Below are positions 7,694-16,956 of a stretch of DNA of 64,000 nucleotides, piece by piece. The stretch is taken from contig JAJZPM010000009.1 in the NCBI GenBank assembly GCA_021811105.1, positions 1-64,000 of the forward strand. Direction: 5' to 3'. The translations under genes were made by a program, and so were the position numbers. The stretch is from Nitrospirota bacterium (GTDB lineage: Bacteria; Nitrospirota; Thermodesulfovibrionia; Thermodesulfovibrionales; UBA6898). The notes under the pieces are model-generated. The model was not told where the DNA came from. It did not search any database and was given only the letters and a program-made list of their open reading frames with translations. The number at the start of each line of letters is the position of its first letter. Position 1 is the first letter of the stretch.

Positions 7694-8911
7694 TCACTCG
7701 AACTGGGCGTGATATTCTTTCACCTTTCTGGCGAATTCCTTACCGAATTCATAGCACTTCTGGTCGTCCTCGGGCGCGGGCCTGTAGAGCGCCTGTACTC
7801 CCGGCTCCACTGTCTCCAGTTTCATCGCCTTCAGCCACTCATAGGCCTCCTTGACCGCGCCTCCGCCCCAGCCGTAGCTCCCGAAGGCTCCCGCGATCCT
7901 GTCCTTCGGCCTGAGACCCGAAACATGCTGAAGGAATTCGGCCATTGAGGGGAACATCTTGTTGTTCAGTGTCGGTGTGCCGACCAGAAGCCCTCTGGCT
8001 TTCCAGAACTCCTTGATTGCGATAGACATCGGCGTGGCCCTGAGTTTGAGGACCTTGCAGTCGACGCCTTCTTCCATAATGCCCCGCATCAGGGGCAGTG
8101 TCATCATCTCGGTGCTGTGCCACATCGTATCGTAGATCACCGCAACGCTGAGGTTGGCCTTCCCCGATGCCATGTCGGTGTACATCTGAAGGACCTTGCC
8201 CGGGTTTTTTCTCCAGATGACGCCGTGGTCAGGCGCGATGATCTCGATGTCGAGGCCGAGTTTCTGTACCTCGGCCAATTTGTTTTTGATGATCCCCCCG
8301 AAGGGCATCAGGATATTGGCGTAATAATCGATGACCGAGTCCTCCAATTCAGAGACGGACGCACATTCGATGAACTCGTCGTCGAAGCGCGACGAGGTCG
8401 CGAGATGCTGGCCGAAGCCGTCCTGGCTGATAAGGATCTTGTCTTCCTTGATATACGTCATCATCGAGTCCGGCCAGTGGAGCATCGGCGTTTCGAGGAA
8501 GACGAGGTTCCGTTTGCCGATATTGAGCGTGTCGCCGGTCTTGACTGTCTTGATATTCCATGATGAGATGTCAAAGAACCGTGCAAGCCCCTTCTTGCCC
8601 TTTTCCGTGATATAGATCGTAGCGTTCGGCGCAAAGGCCATAATCCTGTCGAGACTGGTCGCGTGGTCGTTCTCGATATGATTGATCACGACGTATTCGA
8701 TTTTTGACGGGTGCACGATCTGATTGACGTTGTCGAGCATGATCTCGCTGAAGTCGTACTTTACTGTGTCGAAAAGGGTTATCTTCTCGTCCATCACGAG
8801 ATAATTATTGTAGGTGGTCCCGTTGGGCGTCATGTATCCGTGAAAGTCCCGGACCGCCCAATCGATCGCTCCGACCCAGTACACATCGGGTTTTATCTGC
8901 GTTGCGTTCAT
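7694..8911 (-). CDS. Flavodiiron protein (A-type flavoprotein)
   Basis: A 405-residue flavodiiron protein, which reduces O2 to water or NO to N2O using electrons from rubredoxin or a similar donor. The N-terminal metallo-beta-lactamase-like domain keeps the diiron ligands: HIENDH (residues about 77-82), the His in LHWPDSM, the Asp in SQDGFGQH and the His in APDHGVIW. The C-terminal flavodoxin domain (from about residue 255, AVIYDTMWHST) binds FMN. There is no fused rubredoxin, so this is the simple class. Cytoplasmic. It probably protects an anaerobe against oxygen or nitric oxide. It is followed on the same strand, after the repeat, by the iron-sulfur flavoprotein gene. Confidence 0.94.
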   Translation of the reverse strand: MNATQIKPDVYWVGAIDWAVRDFHGYMTPNGTTYNNYLVMDEKITLFDTVKYDFSEIMLDNVNQIVHPSKIEYVVINHIENDHATSLDRIMAFAPNATIYITEKGKKGLARFFDISSWNIKTVKTGDTLNIGKRNLVFLETPMLHWPDSMMTYIKEDKILISQDGFGQHLATSSRFDDEFIECASVSELEDSVIDYYANILMPFGGIIKNKLAEVQKLGLDIEIIAPDHGVIWRKNPGKVLQMYTDMASGKANLSVAVIYDTMWHSTEMMTLPLMRGIMEEGVDCKVLKLRATPMSIAIKEFWKARGLLVGTPTLNNKMFPSMAEFLQHVSGLRPKDRIAGAFGSYGWGGGAVKEAYEWLKAMKLETVEPGVQALYRPAPEDDQKCYEFGKEFARKVKEYHAQFE

Positions 8912-9044
8912 GGTGCCTCCAAAAGATCAGAGATAGTTATTGTTTCCGCGGTAGACGTATAAATTATATCAAAACGGGGCAGGATTGGCTATCCAACCCT
9001 CGTATCAGCACGCAGAGGCGAGACACCCTGCGAATGTCTGCAGG

Positions 9045-10052
9045 TCAATATCCTTCCAGTGTGAAGGGACTGAAGACGATCGGTATCAGAGTAATCAAGA
9101 CAAATACCGTAAATGCCGCGAGCGCGATGAATGTCCACCTACGCTGCACTGCGGGGATTATCGCCGAAAGCGTCTTGATTCTCCCGAGCGGTTGGATAAC
9201 GCCGGCCATCGTCCCGAAGAAACTTCCTGCGAAAAGCGACACGTAAAGCGGGTAACCGGCGTAATAATATCCCGCTTGGAGTATGTCGAAAGGGCAATGA
9301 TGGGTCGGGATCTGGTAGAAATAGAGCGAGATGAAGGAGACAATGGCGGCGATTGAAACGAAGAAGAAGAAGGCCGAGAGTAACGCGAGGAGGACCATAA
9401 AGAGCTTTCGACCTGACTTCAAGGCGATTACTCCGACGAAAAAAATAATCAGAAAAAGGGAATAAAAGACCACTTCGGTCGGGCGAACCGGCAGGGATGC
9501 CAACGAACTCCCCACCCCCGTTCCGCCTTCGCTGAAGAGCACGCCGCAGCAGGAGGTGATGACGTTGGGGTCTATTCCTCCGAAGTATTTTATCTGAAGG
9601 ACATATCCCGCAACGACAAAAGGGACGATCAAGAGAAGCAGTTTATATTTTTTTTTGGTAAGCGGATAGTCTTCTGCCTTGCTGTCAAGACTGTCGAGCG
9701 CGATCCAACCGGCCGCGAGAAAAAGGACCGCGATCTTTGCATAGAGCGCGGGGAACCCGAACGAATTGGCGTTCAGGGACCCGGTCGCACACATTGCACC
9801 GACGAGGAGGTTGTGAAGGTCGTCCGCCGTATAGATGAAGAGAAAGACCGAGACGATCTCGAAGAGGAGTCCGTACTTGACGAGGGTCGAAACGAGATAG
9901 GTCGTTCTTTCGAGTGCGAGCTGCGCCTCGGAGTTGCTTCCGATGTCCCAGTTTCTCCATATCTTCACTCCGAGGAAAGAGGCATAGGCCAAAAGAACGA
10001 GCGTGATGCCCGATCCGAGGAGCAAGGCGATGATACCGGGCTGCATGAACAT
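9045..10052 (-). CDS. Polytopic membrane protein with Cys/His motifs, NosL-ABC cluster
   Basis: A 335-residue integral membrane protein with about eight predicted transmembrane segments. I do not recognise a named family. Three features stand out: a MCATGSLNANSFG segment after the second helix, a SCCG pair in the middle, and THHCPFD before the seventh helix, which could bind copper or heme on one membrane face. It starts 12 bases after the ABC ATPase gene, and the whole cluster (NosL, small secreted protein, FtsX permease, ATPase, this protein) reads on one strand. This suggests a metal- or heme-handling membrane complex; that role is inference. Confidence 0.7.
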   Translation of the reverse strand: MFMQPGIIALLLGSGITLVLLAYASFLGVKIWRNWDIGSNSEAQLALERTTYLVSTLVKYGLLFEIVSVFLFIYTADDLHNLLVGAMCATGSLNANSFGFPALYAKIAVLFLAAGWIALDSLDSKAEDYPLTKKKYKLLLLIVPFVVAGYVLQIKYFGGIDPNVITSCCGVLFSEGGTGVGSSLASLPVRPTEVVFYSLFLIIFFVGVIALKSGRKLFMVLLALLSAFFFFVSIAAIVSFISLYFYQIPTHHCPFDILQAGYYYAGYPLYVSLFAGSFFGTMAGVIQPLGRIKTLSAIIPAVQRRWTFIALAAFTVFVLITLIPIVFSPFTLEGY

Positions 10053-10064
10053 CCTTGGTCCGTC

Positions 10065-10760
10065 CTACTTCCTTGTCACATTTCTCACCGCACCGTCGCG
10101 CATCTCTACGACGAGGGCCGCATATTCATTTTCAAAAACGATAGGATCGTGTGAGGCGATGATGACTGTCTTGCCTCTTTCCCAAAGGTCCTTCATAATG
10201 GACATGAAGTCGCGTGAAAGCGCGGTATCGAGATGGGCGGTCGGCTCGTCGGCCAGCACGATCTCGGGGTCGTTGATGAGTGCACGCGCAATCGCGGTCC
10301 GCTGCTGCTCGCCGCCCGAAAGACCCTGTACCGGAAAATCTCTCCGCTTCATCATGCCGATGCCCTCCAGCAGTCCCTCCGCTTTTTTCTTCAGCTTCGG
10401 GAGGTCGACATCGGTGGGATAAAGCGGGAGCATCACGTTTTGCAGGACGCTCATCCCCTGAATGAGATGGAACTGCTGGAAGATGAACCCGTAAGTCGTC
10501 CTCCTGATATCGGTCAGGAACCTTTCGGGAAGGTGTGATATGTCCCGTCCTTCCAGCGAGATCGAGCCCGATGTAGGCCGGGTCATGCAGCCGAGGAGGG
10601 AAAGCATGGTTGTCTTGCCGGAACCGCTGGGCCCTTTCAGCACTGCGAAATCCCCGCGCCTGATGCCGATGCTCACTCCGCTCACCGCAAGCACCTCATT
10701 CGCCTTGCCCTTGTTGTAATACTTTGTCAGCTCGTTCGTTTTTATAATAATTTCGTTCAT
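10065..10760 (-). CDS. ABC transporter ATP-binding protein, MacB/LolD type
   Basis: A 231-residue ATPase with Walker A GPSGSGKTT (about residue 43), Q-loop IFQQFHLI, signature LSGGEQQR and Walker B VLADEPTAHLD. Closest in pattern to the MacB/LolD/FtsE group, which power FtsX-like permeases that move lipoproteins or peptides, or act mechanically, rather than import solutes. The partner permease is the FtsX-like gene just upstream, although a 188-bp inverted-repeat element now separates them. Transcription through the element would keep the operon intact. Confidence 0.93.
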   Translation of the reverse strand: MNEIIIKTNELTKYYNKGKANEVLAVSGVSIGIRRGDFAVLKGPSGSGKTTMLSLLGCMTRPTSGSISLEGRDISHLPERFLTDIRRTTYGFIFQQFHLIQGMSVLQNVMLPLYPTDVDLPKLKKKAEGLLEGIGMMKRRDFPVQGLSGGEQQRTAIARALINDPEIVLADEPTAHLDTALSRDFMSIMKDLWERGKTVIIASHDPIVFENEYAALVVEMRDGAVRNVTRK

Positions 10761-10844
10761 GTTGTTATCGTCTTACTGTACAGTCTTTAATTTTCTTGGG
10801 TATGTAAGATTTAGTCACAGTTGCATTTTTATTTCGAAAACAGA

Positions 10845-11032
10845 GGACAAATGCGCTGAAAAAGGTCCATAATCTGTCCTCCTCGGGCGGATCCGCCGGG
10901 GCGAAAGGCTCCGCACAGTCGCTGCATGTGCGAAAGACCTTCTTCGGAATTGCAAGTCGAGGTTAAAACTGCGTTTACGTGAATCACAATAGATCATTGC
11001 CGAATTTATGGACTTTTTCAGTGCGTTTGTCC
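10845..11032 (+). repeat. Inverted-repeat element, copy 3 (complete)
   Basis: About 188 bp with terminal inverted repeats of about 28 bp, 10845-10873 (GGACAAATGCGCTGAAAAAG...) and 11004-11032 (...CTTTTTCAGTGCGTTTGTCC). It contains GCGTTTACGTGAATCAC. It fills most of the 314-base gap between the FtsX permease and ATPase genes; the remainder of that gap shows nothing recognisable. Confidence 0.8.
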
Positions 11033-11074
11033 TTTGCGTAGCGTCACGACAAGGTTTGCCATTTACTGTCTTTC

Positions 11075-12247
11075 TCATCCTCTTACCACCTCATCCGGAT
11101 CCGTGATCGCCGCCTTCCAGGACGGAATGATCGTCGACGCAATATAGGGGATGACAGTGAAGGCCATCAGCATCGCAATCTGATAAGGATCTATGAACGG
11201 GGCGAGCCTGAAGTCAGGATAGATGACAGACCATCCTTTCAGCGCGGGTGCGAAGACCGAGGCCCCGAAGAAATACACATGCACGTACGCAAGGATTATC
11301 CCAAGGAGAAAAGACGAGAGGGATATGACAAGTCCTTCCCAGAACTTCATCTCGATGATGTCCGAGGTCTCCCATCCTATCGCCTTGAGGATGCCTATCT
11401 CTTTCTTCTCTTCAGCACTGAGACCGGTCGCCTTGTCCCACGCCAGGATGATGAAGGCGACGAGGGCACCGGCGAAGAGCGTAAGGATCAGACCGCTCCT
11501 CCAGCCGAATACAGCGTCGTAGGTCCGTATGATTTCCTTCCTCAATATCGGCCTTGTGTCGGGGAAACGGGAACGGATCTTCCCCGCGATGACCGGCGCC
11601 TCGGTTTCGTTGCGGACCGTGACGGCGAGGTCCGTGGCCATATCAGGCGGCATTCTGAACAGCCGGATGACATCGGGCCGGCCCAGAACGATGAGGTCGG
11701 CGGTAAGGAGTTCGGACCCCGATTCGAAGATGCCGACCACGTCAAAGTCCATCGCAGCGCCGGCTGAGGACACCAAAGAAATCGTACTTCCCATATCGAT
11801 GAACCGGGCCTTTGCCACCCCTCTGCCGACGGCCGCGACGCCTTTTTCCTCCGGGCCGGGCAGCCGCCCCTGAAGAAGACGGTTGCCGGCTGAAAGCGAC
11901 CCCGAGGAAGCGAGGATGGTATAGTTCGCCTTTACGAGCGGGTCGTAATAATAACCCCAGTAACGGGGCTCGACGCCGGATACGCCCGGTATGGCCGAAA
12001 TCTCTTTTGCCCTGCCGACCGGGATCAGTTCCTGCCGACCGGCGGACATCCTCTGGACGATTAGCTCGGGCGAGCCCTTGAGGATAAGCAGGGCCTCGCG
12101 CTTGAACGAATAGGAAAGAAAAAGGATCGATCCGGTGATGAATACGATAAATGTGAATACGAGAACGATGCCTAAGTTCTTGAACTTCCTCCTTAGTAGA
12201 GACAGGAGCGTGAAATCCAGGACGTTCATATGGCTGTTTAGGCTCAT
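11075..12247 (-). CDS. FtsX-like ABC permease
   Basis: A 390-residue permease with the MacB/LolC layout: one N-terminal transmembrane helix (residues about 27-50), a periplasmic domain of about 200 residues (MacB_PCD-like, ISAIPGVSGVEPRYWG), then three C-terminal helices with the FtsX signature (KKEIGILKAIGWETSDI). The chosen ATG overlaps the stop of the upstream small gene as ATGA and has a GGTGAAG site; a second ATG six codons later lacks one. Works with the ATPase encoded downstream. Substrate unknown; the NosL neighbour suggests assembly of a metalloprotein. Confidence 0.9.
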   Translation of the reverse strand: MSLNSHMNVLDFTLLSLLRRKFKNLGIVLVFTFIVFITGSILFLSYSFKREALLILKGSPELIVQRMSAGRQELIPVGRAKEISAIPGVSGVEPRYWGYYYDPLVKANYTILASSGSLSAGNRLLQGRLPGPEEKGVAAVGRGVAKARFIDMGSTISLVSSAGAAMDFDVVGIFESGSELLTADLIVLGRPDVIRLFRMPPDMATDLAVTVRNETEAPVIAGKIRSRFPDTRPILRKEIIRTYDAVFGWRSGLILTLFAGALVAFIILAWDKATGLSAEEKKEIGILKAIGWETSDIIEMKFWEGLVISLSSFLLGIILAYVHVYFFGASVFAPALKGWSVIYPDFRLAPFIDPYQIAMLMAFTVIPYIASTIIPSWKAAITDPDEVVRG

Positions 12248-12561
12248 CGTTTCTTCACCTTCATCGGCGCTCCGAGCGAGCTAAAATCCGGCGGGGGCGT
12301 CACTGAACCCGACGGAAAGTGCTCAATAGAACCGGGGTAGTCCTGGAATGCGGAAAAGATGTCCGCCTGAGAGGGGTTCCGTGTGTAACGGGCGTCGTCC
12401 GAGAATGAGATGTCCGTCAATTTGAGCGTAGCGGTTATGTCGCTCAGGTCGCGGCTGACCGCAAGAAAATGTGAAACGCGGACCTCCGAAGTCGCCCCGA
12501 GCGCTGCAAGAAACAAGACGCAGCCGAGCACAAAGAGTCCGAAGACCAGGGATTTCCGCAA
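12244..12561 (-). CDS. Small exported or membrane-anchored protein, unknown
   Basis: A 105-residue protein with one N-terminal hydrophobic helix (LVFGLFVLGCVLFLAALGA) that may be an uncleaved anchor or signal peptide, followed by a short polar domain (DLSDITATLKLTDISFSDDARY). No family recognised. Its ATG starts on the base after the NosL stop and its stop overlaps the permease start, so translation is coupled on both sides. It is probably a subunit or accessory factor of the same membrane system. Confidence 0.72.
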   Translation of the reverse strand: MRKSLVFGLFVLGCVLFLAALGATSEVRVSHFLAVSRDLSDITATLKLTDISFSDDARYTRNPSQADIFSAFQDYPGSIEHFPSGSVTPPPDFSSLGAPMKVKKR

Positions 12562-13050
12562 CTACCTGAGGTCCTCTTTCTTCACTTCGCCGAACTTCAA
12601 TATCTTTTTCCCACGGTGGTCTTTCATGAACTCCTTCGCCCTGTCAAACGAACCGACCGGTATGAGTTCGGCCCCCATAGGACCGTTTACGTCGCTTCCC
12701 TGCACGAAGAAAATCCCCTTTCTGGCATCAATAAATTTTGCGGTGTAATATTCGGTCACGTAGATAGCATTGATATCGGACTGTTTCTTTCCGGGGTTAT
12801 ACTTCGCGATGTTGAAATAGTACCGGAACATGTCTTTCGGTCCGTCAAAGACGGAGTAGGTCCCGTCATTAAATATGATCTCGGCCACCCATGTCGGAAA
12901 GCCCGAAACGAACATGCCGCATACCTGACATTTGTCCCCCTTTTTCACTTCTACCGGCTTTTTTTCTTCCGCGGGCGATGCGGAAGAAAAGAGCAGAAGC
13001 AGGGCTACGGATAAGGTGCAGATCGATGAGAGGCGTATGGTTCTTTTCAT
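12562..13050 (-). CDS. NosL family protein
   Basis: A 162-residue exported protein. After a signal peptide (residues 1-27, no lipobox) comes the NosL signature CQVCGMFV at about residues 41-48; in NosL of denitrifiers the Cys-Met motif binds Cu(I) for delivery to the CuZ centre of nitrous oxide reductase. The body (FNDGTYSVFDGPKDMFRYY, IYVTEYYTAKFIDARKGIFFVQGSDVNGPMG) is typical of the family. No nosZ is present in the window, so the target may be another copper enzyme. First gene of the minus-strand cluster, with a GGAGGAAATC site; a truncated repeat element lies upstream. Confidence 0.87.
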   Translation of the reverse strand: MKRTIRLSSICTLSVALLLLFSSASPAEEKKPVEVKKGDKCQVCGMFVSGFPTWVAEIIFNDGTYSVFDGPKDMFRYYFNIAKYNPGKKQSDINAIYVTEYYTAKFIDARKGIFFVQGSDVNGPMGAELIPVGSFDRAKEFMKDHRGKKILKFGEVKKEDLR

Positions 13051-13063
13051 GATTTCCTCCTTT

Positions 13064-13155
13064 ATGTGCGTTTGTGTGAATCACCATCAAACATTGCCGC
13101 TTGCCCGCCAATCTGTTTGGAGTGCTTTTATAGCTTTTTTCAGCACGTCCGCCTC
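13064..13155 (+). repeat. Inverted-repeat element, copy 4 (right part only)
   Basis: About 92 bp holding the internal segment (GCGTTTGTGTGAATCAC) and the right terminal repeat (TTTTTTCAGCACGTCCGCC at about 13134-13152), but no matching left end. It is upstream of the NosL gene, whose leader it forms in part. Confidence 0.65.
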
Positions 13156-13325
13156 TACTTTATGCAATATTATGGTCTGTTTTATTATATACCATCAGCC
13201 CCTGAGTTATTGAGAATCGTTTAAAAAAAGGGAGTTGTGTGGTAAAATAACCGGAAACTTTAGGAGATGAGGCTGCTTCGGGATGCGGTGAGGTCCCTGA
13301 ATGCCGCCGTGAGGAGAATGTGAGT

Positions 13326-15062
13326 ATGAAAATATCGGGCGCGGAAATATTCATAGAAAGTCTGAAGAAGGAGGGCGTCAAGTACATATTCGGGTATCCG
13401 GGCGGTGTGGTCCTGAATATATTCGACTTCCTTCACGACGAAAAAGACCTGCAGCTTATCCTGACGAGGCACGAACAGGGTGCCGTCCATGCGGCCGACG
13501 GCTTCGCGCGCGCGACCGGAAAGGCCGGCGTTGCGCTGGTCACCTCGGGGCCCGGCGCGACGAACACCGTTACAGGAATCGCTACGGCGTCGATGGATTC
13601 GATCCCCCTTGTGGTATTTTCCGGCCAGGTGCCTACACTGCTTATCGGCAACGACGCTTTTCAGGAGGCGGACATAGTCGGGATCACGAGGCCCTGCACC
13701 AAATATAACTATCTTGTGAAGGACGTGAAAGACCTCGCGGCGATTATTAAAGAGGCGTTCTACATCGCGACTACAGGGAGGCCGGGGCCGGTCCTCATCG
13801 ACCTTCCGAAGGACGTTACTTCGGCCAAGGCTGATTTCGTCTGGCCGGACACGGTCGAGATGAGGACGTACAAACCGACCTACGAGGGCAACCGGTATAT
13901 GATCAACCAGGCTGCCCACATGATCGCGAAGGCGAAAAAGCCGGTGATTATTGCTGGCGGGGGGGTGATCAGCTCCGGCGCCTCGAAAGAACTGAAGGAA
14001 CTGGCCGAACATACCGACATCCCGGTCACTATGACGCTGATGGGCCTCGGTGCATTTCCGGGAAGCCACAAGCTTTCCCTCGGCATGCCGGGGATGCACG
14101 GTACCTATTACGCGAACAAGGCGATACAGGATTCGGACCTCCTCGTGGCGGTCGGAATGCGGTTCGACGATAGGGTGACCGGTAAGATCAGCGCCTTTGC
14201 GCCGAACGCCAAGATCGTCCATGTCGACATCGATCCCACGTCGATACGAAAGAACGTACGTGTCGATGTGCCGATCGTCGGAGATGTGAAGAAGGTCCTT
14301 CAGACGATGAACAAGGTCTTGAAGGAAGAAGTGAAGGAGCAGTGGGGCGAGGTGCGGAAGGCCTGGCTGAAACAGATCAACGCGTGGAAGACGGAGAGGC
14401 CGATGTCCTACGAAAAGGACACCGACATTATCAAGCCCCAGTACGTGATCGAAAAAATCCACGAATTGACCAGGGGAGATGCGATCATCGCGACCGAGGT
14501 GGGGCAGAACCAGATGTGGACCGCCCAGTTCTACAAGTTCGACAAGCCCAGGACGCTTCTTACCTCGGGTGGTCTGGGGACGATGGGGTACGGCTTTCCT
14601 GCGGCGATAGGCGCGCAGTTCGCCTTCCCGAACAAGCTTGTCATAGACGTTGCCGGTGACGGCAGCATACAGATGAACATCCAGGAGCTCGCGACTGCGG
14701 TGATCAACAAGCTGCCGGTGAAGGTGGCGATCCTGAACAACCGGTTCCTGGGTATGGTGAGGCAGTGGCAGGAGCTTTTTTATCAGGAGCGGTACGCTCA
14801 TACGAAGCTCGAAGAGACGATCCCCGACTTCGTGAAGATCGCCGAGGCCTATGGAGCGGTCGGGCTTAGAGCGACAAAAAGCTCGGAAGTGGAGCCGGTA
14901 CTGAAAGAGGCCTTCAGTATCAGGAAAACGGTCTTTATGGATTTTGTTATCGACTGGAAGGAAAAGGTTTACCCGATGGTGCCGGCGGGCGCGGCGATAG
15001 ACGAAATGTTGTTCCGCGAAGAGACGAAAAAGTCCGAGAAGAAACTGAAGGCCGTGAAGTAG
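13326..15062 (+). CDS. ilvB: Acetolactate synthase, large subunit
   Basis: Catalytic subunit of acetohydroxyacid synthase, the first step of valine, leucine and isoleucine synthesis. About 578 residues, three TPP-family domains. The catalytic glutamate lies in [12 protein letters not shown] (about residue 49), the TPP-binding segment is [12 protein letters not shown], and the FAD-binding middle domain includes [11 protein letters not shown]. The ATG at 13326 is preferred because GAGGAG lies nine bases upstream; a GTG two codons earlier is too close to it. ilvN follows 49 bases downstream. Together with cimA in this window the organism can make isoleucine through citramalate. Confidence 0.96.
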   Translation: MKISGAEIFIESLKKEGVKYIFGYPGGVVLNIFDFLHDEKDLQLILTRHEQGAVHAADGFARATGKAGVALVTSGPGATNTVTGIATASMDSIPLVVFSGQVPTLLIGNDAFQEADIVGITRPCTKYNYLVKDVKDLAAIIKEAFYIATTGRPGPVLIDLPKDVTSAKADFVWPDTVEMRTYKPTYEGNRYMINQAAHMIAKAKKPVIIAGGGVISSGASKELKELAEHTDIPVTMTLMGLGAFPGSHKLSLGMPGMHGTYYANKAIQDSDLLVAVGMRFDDRVTGKISAFAPNAKIVHVDIDPTSIRKNVRVDVPIVGDVKKVLQTMNKVLKEEVKEQWGEVRKAWLKQINAWKTERPMSYEKDTDIIKPQYVIEKIHELTRGDAIIATEVGQNQMWTAQFYKFDKPRTLLTSGGLGTMGYGFPAAIGAQFAFPNKLVIDVAGDGSIQMNIQELATAVINKLPVKVAILNNRFLGMVRQWQELFYQERYAHTKLEETIPDFVKIAEAYGAVGLRATKSSEVEPVLKEAFSIRKTVFMDFVIDWKEKVYPMVPAGAAIDEMLFREETKKSEKKLKAVK

Positions 15063-15111
15063 AATGACCACCCCCATTGGGGGAATGAAAGAGGGGTTAT
15101 AGAGGAGAGCT

Positions 15112-15600
15112 ATGAGACATACAATTTCGGTGCTCGTTGAAAATAAATTCGGTGTGCTTTCCAGGATCTCGGGACTTTTCAGCGGAAGAGGATATAACAT
15201 CGAGAGCCTTTCGGTCGGCGAGACGATAGACCCGCAGGTCTCGGTCATGACGATCGTGACGATCGGGGACGACTGGATCATTGAACAGATCACGAAGCAG
15301 CTGAACAAGCTGATCGACGTGATCAAGGTCGTAGACATGACGGAACTCGACCACGTAGAGAGGGAGATGGTCATGATCAAGGTCGCCCCGCGGCAGGAAG
15401 ACAAGGCCGAGGTACTGAGGATCGCGGAGATATTCCGGGGAAGGGTGGTCGATTCGAGTCAGAAGACCTATACCATCGAGATTACGGGCGACGAGAAGAA
15501 GATCGCGGCGATCGTGGAACTCCTGAAGCCGATGGGCATCAAGGAGTTCGTGCGGACCGGCAAGATCGCGATCTCGCGGGAAGGGATCAAAAGACCGTAG
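15112..15600 (+). CDS. ilvN: Acetolactate synthase, small regulatory subunit
   Basis: A 162-residue regulatory subunit with an N-terminal ACT domain ([25 protein letters not shown] at the very start) that binds valine for feedback inhibition, and the conserved C-terminal half that activates the large subunit. A GAGGAG site precedes the ATG. It directly follows ilvB; the 49-base gap holds a small CCCCC-ATT-GGGGG hairpin at 15070-15082. Confidence 0.96.
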   Translation: MRHTISVLVENKFGVLSRISGLFSGRGYNIESLSVGETIDPQVSVMTIVTIGDDWIIEQITKQLNKLIDVIKVVDMTELDHVEREMVMIKVAPRQEDKAEVLRIAEIFRGRVVDSSQKTYTIEITGDEKKIAAIVELLKPMGIKEFVRTGKIAISREGIKRP

Positions 15601-15601
15601 C

Positions 15602-16090
15602 GTGGATATGTGCCCCTGTGGATCAAACCTTGTCTATGAAGAATGCTGCCGTCCGGTGATTAAGGGTGAGCGACCTGCCTCGACGGCGGAACAGGTCATG
15701 CGCGCCCGCTACAGCGCGTATGTCAGAAAGGAGATCGACTACCTCCTTTCGTCCCTTCATCCCGATCATCGGGCCGACTTCGATGAAAAGAGCACCAGGA
15801 AATGGGCTGAAAACTCGGAATGGCACAAACTCGATATCCTGGAGACCTTCGGAGGAGGACCCGAAGACAACGAAGGCAGAGTAGAGTTTATTGCGTCCTA
15901 CACCGAGCAGGGAATAAAGAAGGAACACCACGAACTAGCCACTTTTTCGAAGCACGAAGGGAACTGGTATTTCGTCAGCGGCGGCGCTGTGCCGCCCAAA
16001 CAGGTTGTCCGCTCAACTCCCAAGGTCGGCCGTAACGATCCCTGCACGTGCGGGAGTGGAAAGAAGTTCAAGAAGTGCTGCGGCCGATAG
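15602..16090 (+). CDS. YchJ-like protein with two SEC-C zinc motifs
   Basis: A 162-residue protein of the YchJ (UPF0225) type. Each end has a SEC-C zinc-binding motif, [13 protein letters not shown] at residues 4-16 and [13 protein letters not shown] near the C-terminus, around an NTF2-like middle domain ([22 protein letters not shown]). The SEC-C motif is that of the SecA C-terminus, which contacts SecB and ribosomes; the function of YchJ itself is unknown. GTG at 15602 starts one base after ilvN; ATG at 15608 is an alternative. Confidence 0.88.
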   Translation: MDMCPCGSNLVYEECCRPVIKGERPASTAEQVMRARYSAYVRKEIDYLLSSLHPDHRADFDEKSTRKWAENSEWHKLDILETFGGGPEDNEGRVEFIASYTEQGIKKEHHELATFSKHEGNWYFVSGGAVPPKQVVRSTPKVGRNDPCTCGSGKKFKKCCGR

Positions 16091-16121
16091 CAGGGGCCAC
16101 CCTCCGAGGAGCAAATAGCTT

Positions 16122-16940
16122 GTGGGAATATTGAACAGATTGGAGAGGAAGTTCGGCCGGTATGCGATCAGGGAACTGATCGTCTATATCGTCGGTATCA
16201 ACGGGCTGGTGTATTTTCTCTCCTACGCATATCCTCGGAGCAGCGCCATAGGGTTGCTCGCCTTCGACCCATACCTGATCATGCACGGTCAGGTATGGAG
16301 ATTGATTACGTTCATTTTCATCCCTCCTGCGACCTCGATACTCTGGATTTTATTCATCCTCTATTTCTATTACATCGTCGGAATCGGCCTGGAACGGGAG
16401 TGGGGCAGTTTCAGGTTCAATGTCTACTATTTTGTTGGGGTGATCGCGACCGCAGTAGCCGCACTTATCATGGGACAGGGCACTACCGCGCTCTATCTGA
16501 ACCTCTCATTGTTTCTCGCTTTTGCGTATGTGTATCCCGATTATCAAATACTCCTGTTTTTCATCCTGCCGGTAAAGGTGAAATACCTGGCGTGGCTGAA
16601 CTGGGCCTTTATCGGCCTCACGGTGATTACCGCCCCCTTTCCGGCGAAGGTCGCAGCAATTGTCTCTGTCGTAAACTATTTCCTTTTTTTCGGGAAGGAC
16701 ATCGCTTCAAATATCGGAAGCAGGAGTTCTACGTACCAGAGGAGGATGTCCTTTACCGCGCGCAGTATGCCGAAAAAAGCCACCATCCACAAATGTACAG
16801 TATGCGGAATGACCGAAAAAGACGACCGCACAATGGACTTCCGGTATTGCTCCACCTGCGAAGGTGATTACGAATACTGCATGAAACATCTGAAGGCCCA
16901 TGAGCATGTGAAGAAGGGGAAAACAGAAGGGCGGACCTGA
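16122..16940 (+). CDS. Rhomboid-like membrane protein with C-terminal zinc-finger-like tail
   Basis: A 272-residue protein with about six transmembrane helices in the rhomboid pattern, including HGQVWRLITFIFIPP after the first helix and GLEREWGSFRFNVYYF before the third. The catalytic GxSG of active rhomboid proteases is not visible in the fourth helix (LYLNLSLFLAFAY), so this is probably an inactive, rhomboid-fold protein. The soluble tail has CTVCG...YCSTCEGDYEYCMKHLKAHEH, a probable zinc site. GTG start with a GAGGAG site upstream. Role unknown. Confidence 0.78.
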   Translation: MGILNRLERKFGRYAIRELIVYIVGINGLVYFLSYAYPRSSAIGLLAFDPYLIMHGQVWRLITFIFIPPATSILWILFILYFYYIVGIGLEREWGSFRFNVYYFVGVIATAVAALIMGQGTTALYLNLSLFLAFAYVYPDYQILLFFILPVKVKYLAWLNWAFIGLTVITAPFPAKVAAIVSVVNYFLFFGKDIASNIGSRSSTYQRRMSFTARSMPKKATIHKCTVCGMTEKDDRTMDFRYCSTCEGDYEYCMKHLKAHEHVKKGKTEGRT

Positions 16941-16956
16941 AGGTTGTATAAAGGAG

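Noticed and set aside
10815-11078. An 87-codon minus-strand frame between the ABC genes
   Set aside because: It lies inside inverted-repeat copy 3 and has no ribosome site or recognisable protein.
13260-15404. A 714-codon open frame on the minus strand across ilvB and ilvN
   Set aside because: It is antisense to two well-conserved enzymes, has no domain, is rich in Arg/His, and arises from codon bias on the other strand.
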